The translations under genes and the position numbers were made by a program. The notes beneath the pieces were generated by a model. That model was not told where the DNA came from, made no database searches, and worked only from the letters and a program-made list of their open reading frames with translations. Below, in pieces: positions 1 through 6,446 of a stretch of DNA of 14,002 nt. Numbering within the stretch: the stretch's first letter is position 1; the number at the start of each line of letters is the position of its first letter. The DNA comes from Gammaproteobacteria bacterium (GTDB lineage Bacteria; Pseudomonadota; Gammaproteobacteria; Magnimaribacterales; Magnimaribacteraceae), in assembly GCA_002730855.1 (NCBI GenBank), contig PCBA01000048.1, forward strand, positions 1 to 14,002, written 5' to 3'.

Positions 1-49
1 ACCCCCACCATGTCAAGGTGGTGCTCTAACCAGACTGAGCTACGTGTCT
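1..49 (-). tRNA. tRNA-Val (anticodon GAC), partial, cut by the window start
   Basis: Read on the minus strand, the sequence gives a 7-base acceptor half (43-49), the U8-A9 pair of bases, a D-arm with stem GCTC/GAGC, then a perfect 5-bp anticodon stem CCACC/GGTGG around the loop TTGACAT, so the anticodon is GAC (12-14) and the tRNA reads GUC and GUU valine codons. The D and anticodon arms match bacterial tRNA-Val(GAC) as I remember it. The variable loop, T-arm, acceptor 3' half and any CCA lie outside the window. The exact 5' end could be off by a base because the 3' acceptor strand cannot be seen. Confidence 0.9.
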
Positions 50-64
50 ACTGAGTTTCAGAGC

Positions 65-97
65 ATTATATATTTCTGGTACTGCATATGTACTGCA
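65..97 (-). promoter_or_regulatory. Candidate tRNA-Val promoter with an 8-bp direct repeat over the -35 region
   Basis: The minus strand has a perfect TATAAT at 65-70, about 15 bases ahead of the tRNA 5' end, which would give a leader of roughly 9 bases. No good -35 hexamer lies 16-18 bases upstream. Instead the octamer GTACTGCA (plus-strand reading) occurs at 79-86 and again at 90-97, an 11-base period or about one helical turn. The -10 box is clear and well placed; that the repeat binds an activator in place of a -35 element is inference. Confidence 0.45.
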
Positions 98-197
98 AAA
101 CACCTCTAGAATTACCTATTTCTGCCCTATATCATTCTCCATTTTTCCAAATTCTAACACTATTTAATCAACAGGTAGTCTAGTTTCATCTCTCTTT

Positions 198-227
198 GGG
201 GGTAGGCAGGAACGCCATGCCACCCCC
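198..227. other. GC-rich stem-loop, possible structured RNA element
   Basis: GGGGGT (198-203) pairs with ACCCCC (222-227), and GGCA (205-208) pairs with TGCC (218-221). One bulged A (204) and a 9-base loop complete a 10-bp, mostly G-C stem, striking in a region otherwise rich in A and T. Neither strand carries a T-tract after the stem, so it is not a standard intrinsic terminator. In the plus sense the loop contains AGG followed six bases later by an ATG (217-219) within the stem foot. Role unknown; could be an RNA element, a protein site or an accident. Confidence 0.4.
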
Positions 228-516
228 CTATATATATTGTAGTGCTTATACATCACTAGCTAAATTGGATGTATACCAGATATTTATATCCCTAAATAAG
301 AAACTCATAGCTACCCTTACCCAAGTACCTCTGAAGAAAGTTTGCTTGAGAATATGCTAGGGGTTTAATAGGTCAAGAGGAACAACATCAACTTGAACTT
401 AAAAAGATGCTAAAAGATTTTAGCTAGTTTAATTCTGCTATTGTCTTTTAAATAAATTTAGATATTTAAAGCTGAGAATAATCGTGTTTATATAGCTGAA
501 TATTACATTAATAAAC

Positions 517-1287
517 ATGAATTCTTACGAAAATGGTAGTGAAATTACAAAAGTTAATGGGATTAACATCCATTATTCTTTGGAAGGACAAAAAAATAAG
601 CCTTATTTAGTTTTAATAAACATGGCAAGTCACAACTTAACTTGTTGGGAAGGCTTATATGAAGACTTTCTTGATACTTTCCAGGTTTTAAGGTTTGATC
701 TTAGAGGAACCGGCAAGAGCGGCTGGGATAAGGACGAAAATTTTAGTTTTCCTCAATACGCAGATGATTTAGCTTCTTTAATGGACAAGCTGTCTATAAG
801 TAAAGCTTTTGTGCTAGGAGTAGCTTATGGGGCTAGAACCGCTGCACATTTTGCTCTTCGTCATCTGGATAGATTAGATTTATTGGCTTTATTCGATGTG
901 TCCCTTACCCCTCCTGTTGAACAAAAAGAGCAGCGAAAGCTTGCAAAAGAAGCAAGACGCCTGTTAAAGGAGGCAGGTAAAAAAGAAATAGACATAAAGA
1001 AATATTGGAGATTTTATGAAAACAGAGATGCGGCTTTACAACATCATACGGCTCATGAAAAGGATACTGACATAACGGAAAAACTCTCTATGATTTCTAA
1101 ACCAACCTTGGTGGCTTGTGGTAGGCAAGATATGAATTTAAGTGAAGCAAAAAGGATTTCAAAAATCTTACCTGTTAGTAAGTTAGAAATTATGGAAATG
1201 ACTGGCCACGGGTCACCTTTTTTTAGGCCCAGTTTAGTTGTTGAAATTGTAAAAAATTTTTATATAACTAACAAACTAAAGAAATAA
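517..1287 (+). CDS. Alpha/beta-hydrolase-fold protein with alanine in place of the nucleophile serine
   Basis: The 256-residue protein has the alpha/beta hydrolase order: strand beta-3 with the oxyanion region near NMASHN (35-40), the conserved FDLRGTGKSG stretch (60-69), the nucleophile elbow (101-105), an acidic residue at D205 in GRQD, and the catalytic histidine H231 in TGHG. The elbow reads G-V-A-Y-G where active members read G-x-S-x-G, so residue 103, coded GCT at 823-825, is Ala. The lid between about 131 and 190 is short and highly charged. Overall style is closest to 3-oxoadipate enol-lactonase-like proteins, but without the serine normal ester hydrolysis is not expected. It may be a non-hydrolytic member or a binding protein. 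There is no Shine-Dalgarno sequence ahead of the ATG. It stands alone, convergent with the next gene. Confidence 0.85.
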   Translation: MNSYENGSEITKVNGINIHYSLEGQKNKPYLVLINMASHNLTCWEGLYEDFLDTFQVLRFDLRGTGKSGWDKDENFSFPQYADDLASLMDKLSISKAFVLGVAYGARTAAHFALRHLDRLDLLALFDVSLTPPVEQKEQRKLAKEARRLLKEAGKKEIDIKKYWRFYENRDAALQHHTAHEKDTDITEKLSMISKPTLVACGRQDMNLSEAKRISKILPVSKLEIMEMTGHGSPFFRPSLVVEIVKNFYITNKLKK

Positions 1288-1328
1288 AGGCGTAAATTTG
1301 GGTAAAAATTGAAGATAAAAGCTAGTCA

Positions 1329-1712
1329 TTAACTTTTATAAATCTTATGTTTTCCATATTTAATTTCTAAGCTAAGCCGATCAGACTTTTTTAAATTTTG
1401 AACAACTAAAGAATATGAAGTATCAATCATATTTTTTATCTCTTCTTCAGGCATTGTTCCATCTAATATTACTGTATTCCAGTGCTCTTTATTCATGTGA
1501 TAACCTGGGATAACTGATACAAATATATCTCGCATTACAGCTACCTCATCAGGCTTGCATTTTAGATTAATATAACCAATGCCCTCTATAAATCTCAGAA
1601 AACCAAACATCTTCTTCTTGACCTTAAAAACAGGAGGTTCAGGCCCAAAAGGAAAGTCTTCTACAGCTTCAGGAAAAGATAGAAAATAAGATCTTGCTTG
1701 CTCACCATTCAT
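1329..1712 (-). CDS. MmcQ/YjbR family protein
   Basis: A 127-residue small protein matching the YjbR/MmcQ family (DUF419), which has a CyaY-like, double-wing fold and is often labelled DNA-binding without a known biological function. The family signature is clear: an N-terminal FPEAVEDFPFG-type segment (13-23), a beta-rich middle with FKVKKKMFGFL (29-39), and the hallmark PGYHMNKEHWNTV (69-81), followed by a helix ending the fold. Length agrees with E. coli YjbR (about 118). The ATG is preceded by TTGGAG about 8 bases upstream, supporting the start. It lies 50 bases after the SRPBCC gene on the same strand, so the two are probably one transcript. Its 3' end faces the alpha/beta-hydrolase gene with 41 bases between and no visible terminator. 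Confidence 0.85.
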   Translation of the reverse strand: MNGEQARSYFLSFPEAVEDFPFGPEPPVFKVKKKMFGFLRFIEGIGYINLKCKPDEVAVMRDIFVSVIPGYHMNKEHWNTVILDGTMPEEEIKNMIDTSYSLVVQNLKKSDRLSLEIKYGKHKIYKS

Positions 1713-1762
1713 CTATTGGCTCCAAGGTTAAATGAATAATCTTAGTTAAGCTGAGAAGCCAG

Positions 1763-2260
1763 TTACTCAAGAATCATATCTTTATAAACTTCTCTTGTTT
1801 CTTGAAAACGTTCAAAAGGAAATTTAATCGGCACTCCTTCAATAGCCGCAAGCAGCATCATTAGGTGAGCTTCCCATCCTGCACAAGATCGAGCTATATC
1901 TTCGTTTATAGGGCATGTTAATCTAAGGGTAAGTCTTGTAGCTCCTCCTTCAGATTGTAATTCCCATCGAACGGGTCTTTCTGGCTCTCCAGGCCCACTC
2001 CAAGAATATTCTAGGATTTTTTCTTCTTCAAAAGCAGATACCTTGCTATCAATAATAATTCCACTGTCTACAAAATCTAATTTTGCTGATCCGCCTACAC
2101 GTAATTCAATTGTTCCAGGGGCTAACCACTCCAATAAATGAGATGAATCTACCAACATAGACCATACATTCTCTACTTTGTGCTCTATTTCTCTCTCTAA
2201 AGTTGCGACATATTGTCCATCTAATTGCTTGATTATGCCTAGAGATTCATTATTACTCAT
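1763..2260 (-). CDS. SRPBCC/AHSA1-domain protein
   Basis: A 165-residue protein filling one SRPBCC (START-like, Bet v 1-type) domain of the AHSA1 group: a first strand with the ER-I-x-H-x-V-E-x-V-W pattern, then LLEWLAPG, the GGSAKLDF turn, V-x-x-F-E-E-E-K-I-L-E-Y-S-W, a T-R-L-T-L strand and a long C-terminal helix starting at CAGWEAHL. This fold makes a deep hydrophobic pocket for lipids or polyketide-like ligands; which ligand cannot be told. I place the start at 2260, because GAGGTA at 2267-2272 is an excellent ribosome site 6 bases before this ATG. An upstream in-frame ATG at 2278 (6 residues more) has none. It probably heads a two-gene transcript with the YjbR-like gene. Confidence 0.8.
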   Translation of the reverse strand: MSNNESLGIIKQLDGQYVATLEREIEHKVENVWSMLVDSSHLLEWLAPGTIELRVGGSAKLDFVDSGIIIDSKVSAFEEEKILEYSWSGPGEPERPVRWELQSEGGATRLTLRLTCPINEDIARSCAGWEAHLMMLLAAIEGVPIKFPFERFQETREVYKDMILE

Positions 2261-2266
2261 TGTTTC

Positions 2267-2272
2267 TACCTC
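2267..2272 (-). promoter_or_regulatory. Ribosome binding site that decides the SRPBCC gene start
   Basis: GAGGTA lies 6 bases upstream of the ATG at 2260 and inside the six-codon extension that would begin at 2278. The upstream ATG has no purine-rich stretch before it, so the shorter protein is favoured. Confidence 0.65.
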
Positions 2273-2362
2273 TAACATTAATCATACCATTGTGTCGATA
2301 ACTTGAGGTATGAGAAATGACAAGAATCTGATAAATATTCTTAAATGCCCAAGTCTAAACAC

Positions 2363-2389
2363 AAAAAAGGACCTGTCCTGAGGTCCTTT
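2363..2389 (-). terminator. Rho-independent terminator of the tRNA-Ser transcript
   Basis: A perfect 9-bp stem AAAGGACCT/AGGTCCTTT with a 6-base loop, followed on the minus strand by a run of six T. It begins about 14 bases beyond the tRNA-Ser 3' end, so it stops leftward transcription before the SRPBCC gene, which therefore needs its own promoter. Confidence 0.9.
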
Positions 2390-2402
2390 AATTGATTAAA
2401 AC

Positions 2403-2494
2403 TGGCGGATAGTGAGGGATTCGAACCCCCGAGAGGTTTAACCCTCTGCTGGTTTTCAAGACCAGTGCATTCAACCAGACTCTGCCAACTATCC
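2403..2494 (-). tRNA. tRNA-Ser (anticodon TGA)
   Basis: A complete class II tRNA of 92 bases including an encoded CCA. The acceptor stem GGATAGT/ACTATCC is perfect, the discriminator is G, the anticodon stem CTGGT/ACCAG encloses CTTGAAA with anticodon TGA (2456-2458 on the plus strand), and a long variable arm AGAGG...CCTCT, typical of serine tRNAs, precedes the T-arm with GGTTCGAAT. It reads UCA codons (and others by wobble). A terminator follows directly. It lies 45 bases after the crotonase gene on the same strand; it could be co-transcribed with that gene or use its own promoter. Confidence 0.97.
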
Positions 2495-2517
2495 TAACTT
2501 AAATCTTAATTTCGAGC

Positions 2518-2523
2518 ATTGTA
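2518..2523 (-). promoter_or_regulatory. Candidate -10 box of tRNA-Ser
   Basis: TACAAT on the minus strand, followed by the G+C-containing discriminator GCTCG as is common for stable-RNA promoters, 23 bases ahead of the tRNA 5' end. The -35 position, which would fall in the 3' end of the crotonase gene, does not match the consensus. Weak evidence; read-through from the operon upstream is the alternative. Confidence 0.3.
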
Positions 2524-2539
2524 CTATATATTAGATTGA

Positions 2540-3313
2540 TTATTTCCTAGAAAACTTAGGATCTCTTCTCTCTAATGATGAAGCTATGCCTTCTTTAAAA
2601 TCTTCAGTCTTCTGTAGCCTAATTTGCTCTGATAACTCCCAAGCAACAACTTCCTCTACTCTATCTGCAAGATCCCCTTTCAGGGTGGATCTAATTGACT
2701 CTATAGCCATAGGCGCTGAACTAGCTATCTCTGAAGCAAATTTAATAGAATCATCCATTAATGTTTCTTTAGAAGTAATTTTATCCACTAGCCCCATTTC
2801 TAGAGCTTCTTCTCCTTTGACTCTTCTAGCTGTATAAAGCATGTCAGCGGAGTTCTGAAGCCCCACTACTCTAGGTAATGTTACTGAACTTCCAAACCCA
2901 GGATGGAATCCTAATTTGGCAAAGTTTGCACTGAATCTAGCTTCTGGACATGCAATCCTAAAATCTGCAGACAATGCCAGGCCTAAACCTCCTCCAACGG
3001 CAGCACCTTGAACAACGGCCACTACAGGTTTATTGGTTCTAAATAATCTAACTGCTTGATCGTAAAGTTTTGAATAAGGATGTGACTTATTATGCATATC
3101 TTTATCCTCGCCGAAATTGGCGCCCGCACAAAAATTTTTTCCTTCTGAACATAATAAAATTACTCTACAATCATCTATTTCATCTAGCTCTACATAAGCA
3201 TCAGCGATTTGCTGAATAAGAAAAGAATCGAAAAAATTGTTGGGAGGTCTTTGGATGGTTATTGTTGCAATATGATTATTTAAATTCACTGAGATGTCAT
3301 CAAAATCTCTCAT
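2540..3313 (-). CDS. Crotonase-fold (enoyl-CoA hydratase/isomerase family) protein lacking both hydratase glutamates
   Basis: The 257 residues cover the full crotonase domain. The CoA and oxyanion-hole signatures are present: CAGANF (62-67) and VQGAAVGGGLGLALSADFRIA (101-121), then PGFGSSVTLPRVVG (138-151) and the EALEMGLVDKI helix (169-179). In enoyl-CoA hydratase the two catalytic glutamates sit in GGGxE and QPE. Here those places are G111 and F131, so it should bind an acyl-CoA and hold its enolate, but water addition by the normal mechanism is unlikely. An isomerase, lyase or thioesterase-like role is possible; substrate unknown. TAAGGAG at 3320-3326 is an ideal ribosome site placed inside the end of the upstream sulfatase-like gene, whose stop is 2 bases before this ATG, so the two are translationally linked. 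Confidence 0.9.
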   Translation of the reverse strand: MRDFDDISVNLNNHIATITIQRPPNNFFDSFLIQQIADAYVELDEIDDCRVILLCSEGKNFCAGANFGEDKDMHNKSHPYSKLYDQAVRLFRTNKPVVAVVQGAAVGGGLGLALSADFRIACPEARFSANFAKLGFHPGFGSSVTLPRVVGLQNSADMLYTARRVKGEEALEMGLVDKITSKETLMDDSIKFASEIASSAPMAIESIRSTLKGDLADRVEEVVAWELSEQIRLQKTEDFKEGIASSLERRDPKFSRK

Positions 3314-3315
3314 TC

Positions 3316-5019
3316 TTAACTCCTTACGCTTGAAAAAAAAGATAATAAATCTGCTTTACTTCCATTTACTTTAATAGACCCAGTCACTAAAGATATTGGT
3401 AAACTTTTTAGTCCAGTTAAAACTGCCTTCATATCTTCTTCTTTTGCCATTACTTGCACACTCGAACCAGGTACTTCAAAAGATTGAATCTCTAGTACTC
3501 CTTTACGCAGGAATAACGAAAACTTCTTCCCTGAGTCAGTAAAGTTAAATAAAAGTTGAATATTCTTATCAATTGATTTTTCAGGAATAACATTAACTTT
3601 TAATGTTTCCATCATTGCTTCAATAGGATATTTTTTAATAACTTCTAGAGTTGGGGCTAAAATATCATTAGGTTTATAACTCTTATCCAATAAAGTAGCG
3701 CTGCTTAGATAATAATATCTAGAATTTGGGTTGCTCTCATTTTCTCCTAAGGCTTCTAGGCATGAAATTCTTAACAACAGAGCGTCGTCATTATCTGGCT
3801 TATTTAAGAGAAGATAGTCCGTAAGTTGCAAAGCCCATTGATATTCTTCTTTCTTAAATGAATCTTCTGCTAACTTAAACAAATTTTCCCATCCACCTGC
3901 TAGGTCTACAATATTTTTTGCTTCCTTGTATTTTGGTACGGGTTTTAAAGTAGAAGGATTTCCATCAAACCAGCCCAGATAGCCTGAGAAAACATTCCTT
4001 GCAGACCATTCTGGGGAGCCGTAGAACTCTTTCAAGAATGGTGAGTCTCCTAAATGTTTCGGCAAATAAATCCTTTCAGCAATCTCGTCAGGACCCAAAC
4101 CTTGATTCATTAATCTTATAGTTTGATCATGGATAAACTGAATACCGTCTCTATAAGTGGTTAATAGTTTAGAGATTTCTTCTTTCCCAGAAATTGGTCT
4201 CGTATGACTTGGAATTAAATATTCTGGTTCAAGGTATCTCATCATATCTAAACTATTCACCCAACCCGCAAGATCTCTATAGGGGGTGCCTCTGATTGTA
4301 TAAAGGTTAGGAAACGTTTTATAAAAATTATCCCCTGGAAACAAAGCTTTTTTATCAGGTAACCAAACAAATAATTGATCATTAGTTTCACCTGGGGCAT
4401 GGTATAGAACTACTTTTATTCCAGAGATTTCAAATTCTAATTCATCATCAAAAACTTTAGTTGGGTACAGAAGACCAGGTGTTCTTTCGTCCCTTCCTAT
4501 TTCTAAAAAAGGCCCTATTCCGTTGTTCTCTACATCTTCTTTAGGAAGGACATTGCCAAACATTTTACTAGACCTTGAGGAAATTATTGGCCTCAAAATC
4601 CCTACTACTCTTGAAATATATTTACTAGTTGAAGAATGCGCATATATATCAGGATTTGAGTCTTCAGCAAATACTGAAGCTCCATAGACGTGATCGCCAT
4701 GATTATGGGTGTAGATAATTGCAGAAATAGGATTAGGATTAATTGAATGAAAGATATCTTTCACCTCTCTGGCTGTTTCAATAGTCCCAGTAGTATCTAT
4801 TATTATATTGGAATCCTCTCCTTCTACCATCATTGCATTTGCTAATGCATAACCTATAGCCATATGAATGCCGTCTGCTACTTCTATTACTTCTTTTTTA
4901 AATTCAGAAGAATGTTCTATTAGTTCATCTGGAGTTGAAGATTGAGAGGTTTCTATCTCAACCTCTTCACTACAACTAATTAGTAAGACTAAAATAAATA
5001 AATAAAAAGAATTCTTCAT
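3316..5019 (-). CDS. Alkylsulfatase-like metallo-beta-lactamase-fold lipoprotein
   Basis: A 567-residue protein resembling the SdsA/Sdsa1 alkylsulfatase group. Residues 1-15 are a lipoprotein signal with lipobox L-I-S-C, so Cys16 would be lipid-modified and the protein held at a membrane facing the periplasm. The metallo-hydrolase domain (about 45-275) has the zinc motif H105-x-H107-x-D109-H110, a second ligand region around HAPGETNDQ (207-215), D230 in PGDN and H272 in SHTRP. A helical segment starting near AGGW (374-377) matches the alkylsulfatase dimerisation domain, and the last 110 residues an SCP2-like C-terminal domain. SdsA-type enzymes hydrolyse alkyl sulfate esters; this is shorter (about 650 usual), so activity on sulfates is probable but unproven. 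It sits 13 bases after the MATE gene. No ribosome site is visible, but TATAAT lies 7 bases before the ATG. Confidence 0.85.
   Translation of the reverse strand: MKNSFYLFILVLLISCSEEVEIETSQSSTPDELIEHSSEFKKEVIEVADGIHMAIGYALANAMMVEGEDSNIIIDTTGTIETAREVKDIFHSINPNPISAIIYTHNHGDHVYGASVFAEDSNPDIYAHSSTSKYISRVVGILRPIISSRSSKMFGNVLPKEDVENNGIGPFLEIGRDERTPGLLYPTKVFDDELEFEISGIKVVLYHAPGETNDQLFVWLPDKKALFPGDNFYKTFPNLYTIRGTPYRDLAGWVNSLDMMRYLEPEYLIPSHTRPISGKEEISKLLTTYRDGIQFIHDQTIRLMNQGLGPDEIAERIYLPKHLGDSPFLKEFYGSPEWSARNVFSGYLGWFDGNPSTLKPVPKYKEAKNIVDLAGGWENLFKLAEDSFKKEEYQWALQLTDYLLLNKPDNDDALLLRISCLEALGENESNPNSRYYYLSSATLLDKSYKPNDILAPTLEVIKKYPIEAMMETLKVNVIPEKSIDKNIQLLFNFTDSGKKFSLFLRKGVLEIQSFEVPGSSVQVMAKEEDMKAVLTGLKSLPISLVTGSIKVNGSKADLLSFFSSVRS
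3320..3326 (-). promoter_or_regulatory. Ribosome binding site embedded in the upstream coding sequence
   Basis: TAAGGAG, 6 bases ahead of the crotonase ATG at 3313, lies within the last codons of the sulfatase-like gene (which stops at 3316-3318). This fixes the start and indicates coupled translation. Confidence 0.75.
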
Positions 5020-5026
5020 CGTGAAA

Positions 5027-5032
5027 ATTATA
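5027..5032 (-). promoter_or_regulatory. Candidate internal -10 box ahead of the sulfatase-like gene
   Basis: A perfect TATAAT in the 13-base gap after the MATE stop codon, 7 bases before the ATG at 5019. If used, transcription would begin at or next to the start codon, giving a leaderless message, in line with the missing Shine-Dalgarno sequence. No convincing -35 element stands 16-18 bases upstream. Confidence 0.3.
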
Positions 5033-6406
5033 TCAATTTTGCAAAGCTTTCATCCATCTTCTTGATTTATATCTTATAGCTAATAACACACCTTTAATAA
5101 AATAATCTGCTATTAATGTTGCATAAATCCATTCGATAGATAAACCTAATTTATAAAAGAGAAAAGCTAGAGGCACCCTAATTAAAACTAAACCTATAAG
5201 CGTTATTATTAAAGGCGATCTAGTATCACCAGCACCTCTAACTGCTCCACCAATTGAAAATTCTATCGCCATAAAAGGCTGCATAATTCCAAGGATCCAG
5301 ACAAATACTACCGCTTTATTTACTACATCTACATCATTTATGAAGAAAGAAGCTAACTCTCTTGAAAAAAGAGCAAGTATTAATCCTAAGCTTCCCATAG
5401 AGAGCATTGTCATAGTAGCTGCCCTAAAACCTGAATCATAAGCTTTATCTGGGTCTGAAGCGCCTAAGTACTGACCTGTTAAGGTCGCTCCAGCTATAGC
5501 AAATCCATTACCTACAGTAAAAGATAACATTAATACATTAACGCCTATGTTATAAGCAGCTACTGCATCAGTTCCGTATAAGGCTACTATCCAAAAAAAA
5601 GAAAGCATCCCAAATTGGAATATAAAAGACTCTAAACCAGCTGGATAACTAATTGTAATTAGTTGTTTCAATCTATTAGAAGTCATAGATCCTGCCTTGC
5701 CAACACCTACTGCCAATTTCTTTCCAAACCATAAACCAAGAACTAACAATGAATTAAAGGTAAAGGCCAGCCCTCCAGCTAACGCCGCTCCTACTACACC
5801 CATTTCAGGTAAACCGAATCTTCCTTCTACGAGCCCTATCAAAAGAAAAATATTAATAATGTTCGTTACAAATCCAATATACAAAGGTGTCTTTGCATCA
5901 CCTGCAGCTCTTTGAGCCGTTCCTAACACCATTGAAATAGCAAAAACAGGAGTAAAAGAAACTAATATTGTTGTATAAGTAACAGAAAGCTCTTGAGAGC
6001 TTTCATTCAACCCAAAGAGGCCTATGATTGAATCAGCTCCTATCCATAGCAAAATAGCAGTTACAAAAGAAATGACTAAGCATAATCCCAAGGATGCTCT
6101 TGTTACTTGTGCTGCTTCTACTGGATCGCCTGAACCTATTGCCCTTGCTACTAAAGCAGTTGTACCAGCCATAATAGCCATTAGTAAAGCTTGAAAAACC
6201 CAAAAAATCCTTTGGCCAGTTCCAACAGCAGCTACCGCTTCTGCTCCCAAAGATCCTACAGCTTTAATGGCCACGAGGCCAACTGATGCAAAAAGTAAGT
6301 TACTTAATATTGAGGGCCAAGCTAACCCCCAAACACTGAGAGATTCGGGGTGAGTTATTTCGGCAGACTCTTCTATGGTCTGATTTTTATCGACTTCCGT
6401 GGACAT
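5033..6406 (-). CDS. MATE family efflux transporter
   Basis: A 457-residue inner-membrane protein with about 12 hydrophobic segments in two homologous halves. The MATE repeat signature appears twice: QRAAGDAKTP (165-174) in the first half and VRGAGDTRSP (389-398) in the second. The first 25 residues are polar and cytoplasmic. MATE proteins export organic cations, dyes or other amphiphiles in exchange for Na+ or H+; the substrate cannot be read from sequence. It is first of a three-gene leftward run with the sulfatase-like lipoprotein and the crotonase-like protein, which suggests a shared substrate class. The ATG has no visible Shine-Dalgarno sequence, and only 40 bases separate it from the start of divergent tdk, so both promoters must be packed there or lie within the genes. 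Confidence 0.9.
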   Translation of the reverse strand: MSTEVDKNQTIEESAEITHPESLSVWGLAWPSILSNLLFASVGLVAIKAVGSLGAEAVAAVGTGQRIFWVFQALLMAIMAGTTALVARAIGSGDPVEAAQVTRASLGLCLVISFVTAILLWIGADSIIGLFGLNESSQELSVTYTTILVSFTPVFAISMVLGTAQRAAGDAKTPLYIGFVTNIINIFLLIGLVEGRFGLPEMGVVGAALAGGLAFTFNSLLVLGLWFGKKLAVGVGKAGSMTSNRLKQLITISYPAGLESFIFQFGMLSFFWIVALYGTDAVAAYNIGVNVLMLSFTVGNGFAIAGATLTGQYLGASDPDKAYDSGFRAATMTMLSMGSLGLILALFSRELASFFINDVDVVNKAVVFVWILGIMQPFMAIEFSIGGAVRGAGDTRSPLIITLIGLVLIRVPLAFLFYKLGLSIEWIYATLIADYFIKGVLLAIRYKSRRWMKALQN

Positions 6407-6446
6407 AAGAAAGGCTGCTATAGTATCACATAACTTATTTCATATT

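Larger units (their letters stand above)
50..516. other. Intergenic region of about 470 bases between tRNA-Val and the alpha/beta hydrolase
   Basis: No convincing gene. It holds the tRNA promoter (65-97), a GC-rich hairpin (198-227), a small palindrome GCTAAAA-GA-TTTTAGC (409-424) and a weak candidate promoter for the downstream gene: TTTAAA at 465-470 and TATATA at 489-494, 18 bases apart. In such AT-rich DNA that promoter call is little better than chance. Short open frames exist (for example 217-360, 47 codons) but none has a recognisable product. Confidence 0.6.

Noticed and set aside
88..183. 31-codon open frame in the first intergenic gap
   Set aside because: No ribosome site, overlaps the tRNA promoter repeat, composition like random AT-rich sequence.
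198..227. Reading the GC-rich hairpin as an intrinsic terminator
   Set aside because: Neither strand has a T-tract after the stem (CTATATATA on one side, AAAGAGAG on the other), and no gene ends nearby.
217..360. 47-codon open frame in the first intergenic gap, with AGG six bases before the ATG
   Set aside because: Its translation (three prolines, then a mixed cysteine-containing stretch) resembles no known family, and its start lies inside a strong hairpin. Kept only as part of the hairpin finding.
2279..2362. Possible small gene or promoter between the SRPBCC gene and the tRNA-Ser terminator
   Set aside because: No open frame of useful size and no hexamer pair that stands out from the AT-rich background.
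6399..6446. Upstream in-frame start adding 16 residues to thymidine kinase
   Set aside because: The extension does not match the family, overlaps the divergent MATE gene start, and the ATG at 6447 fits the known N-terminus.
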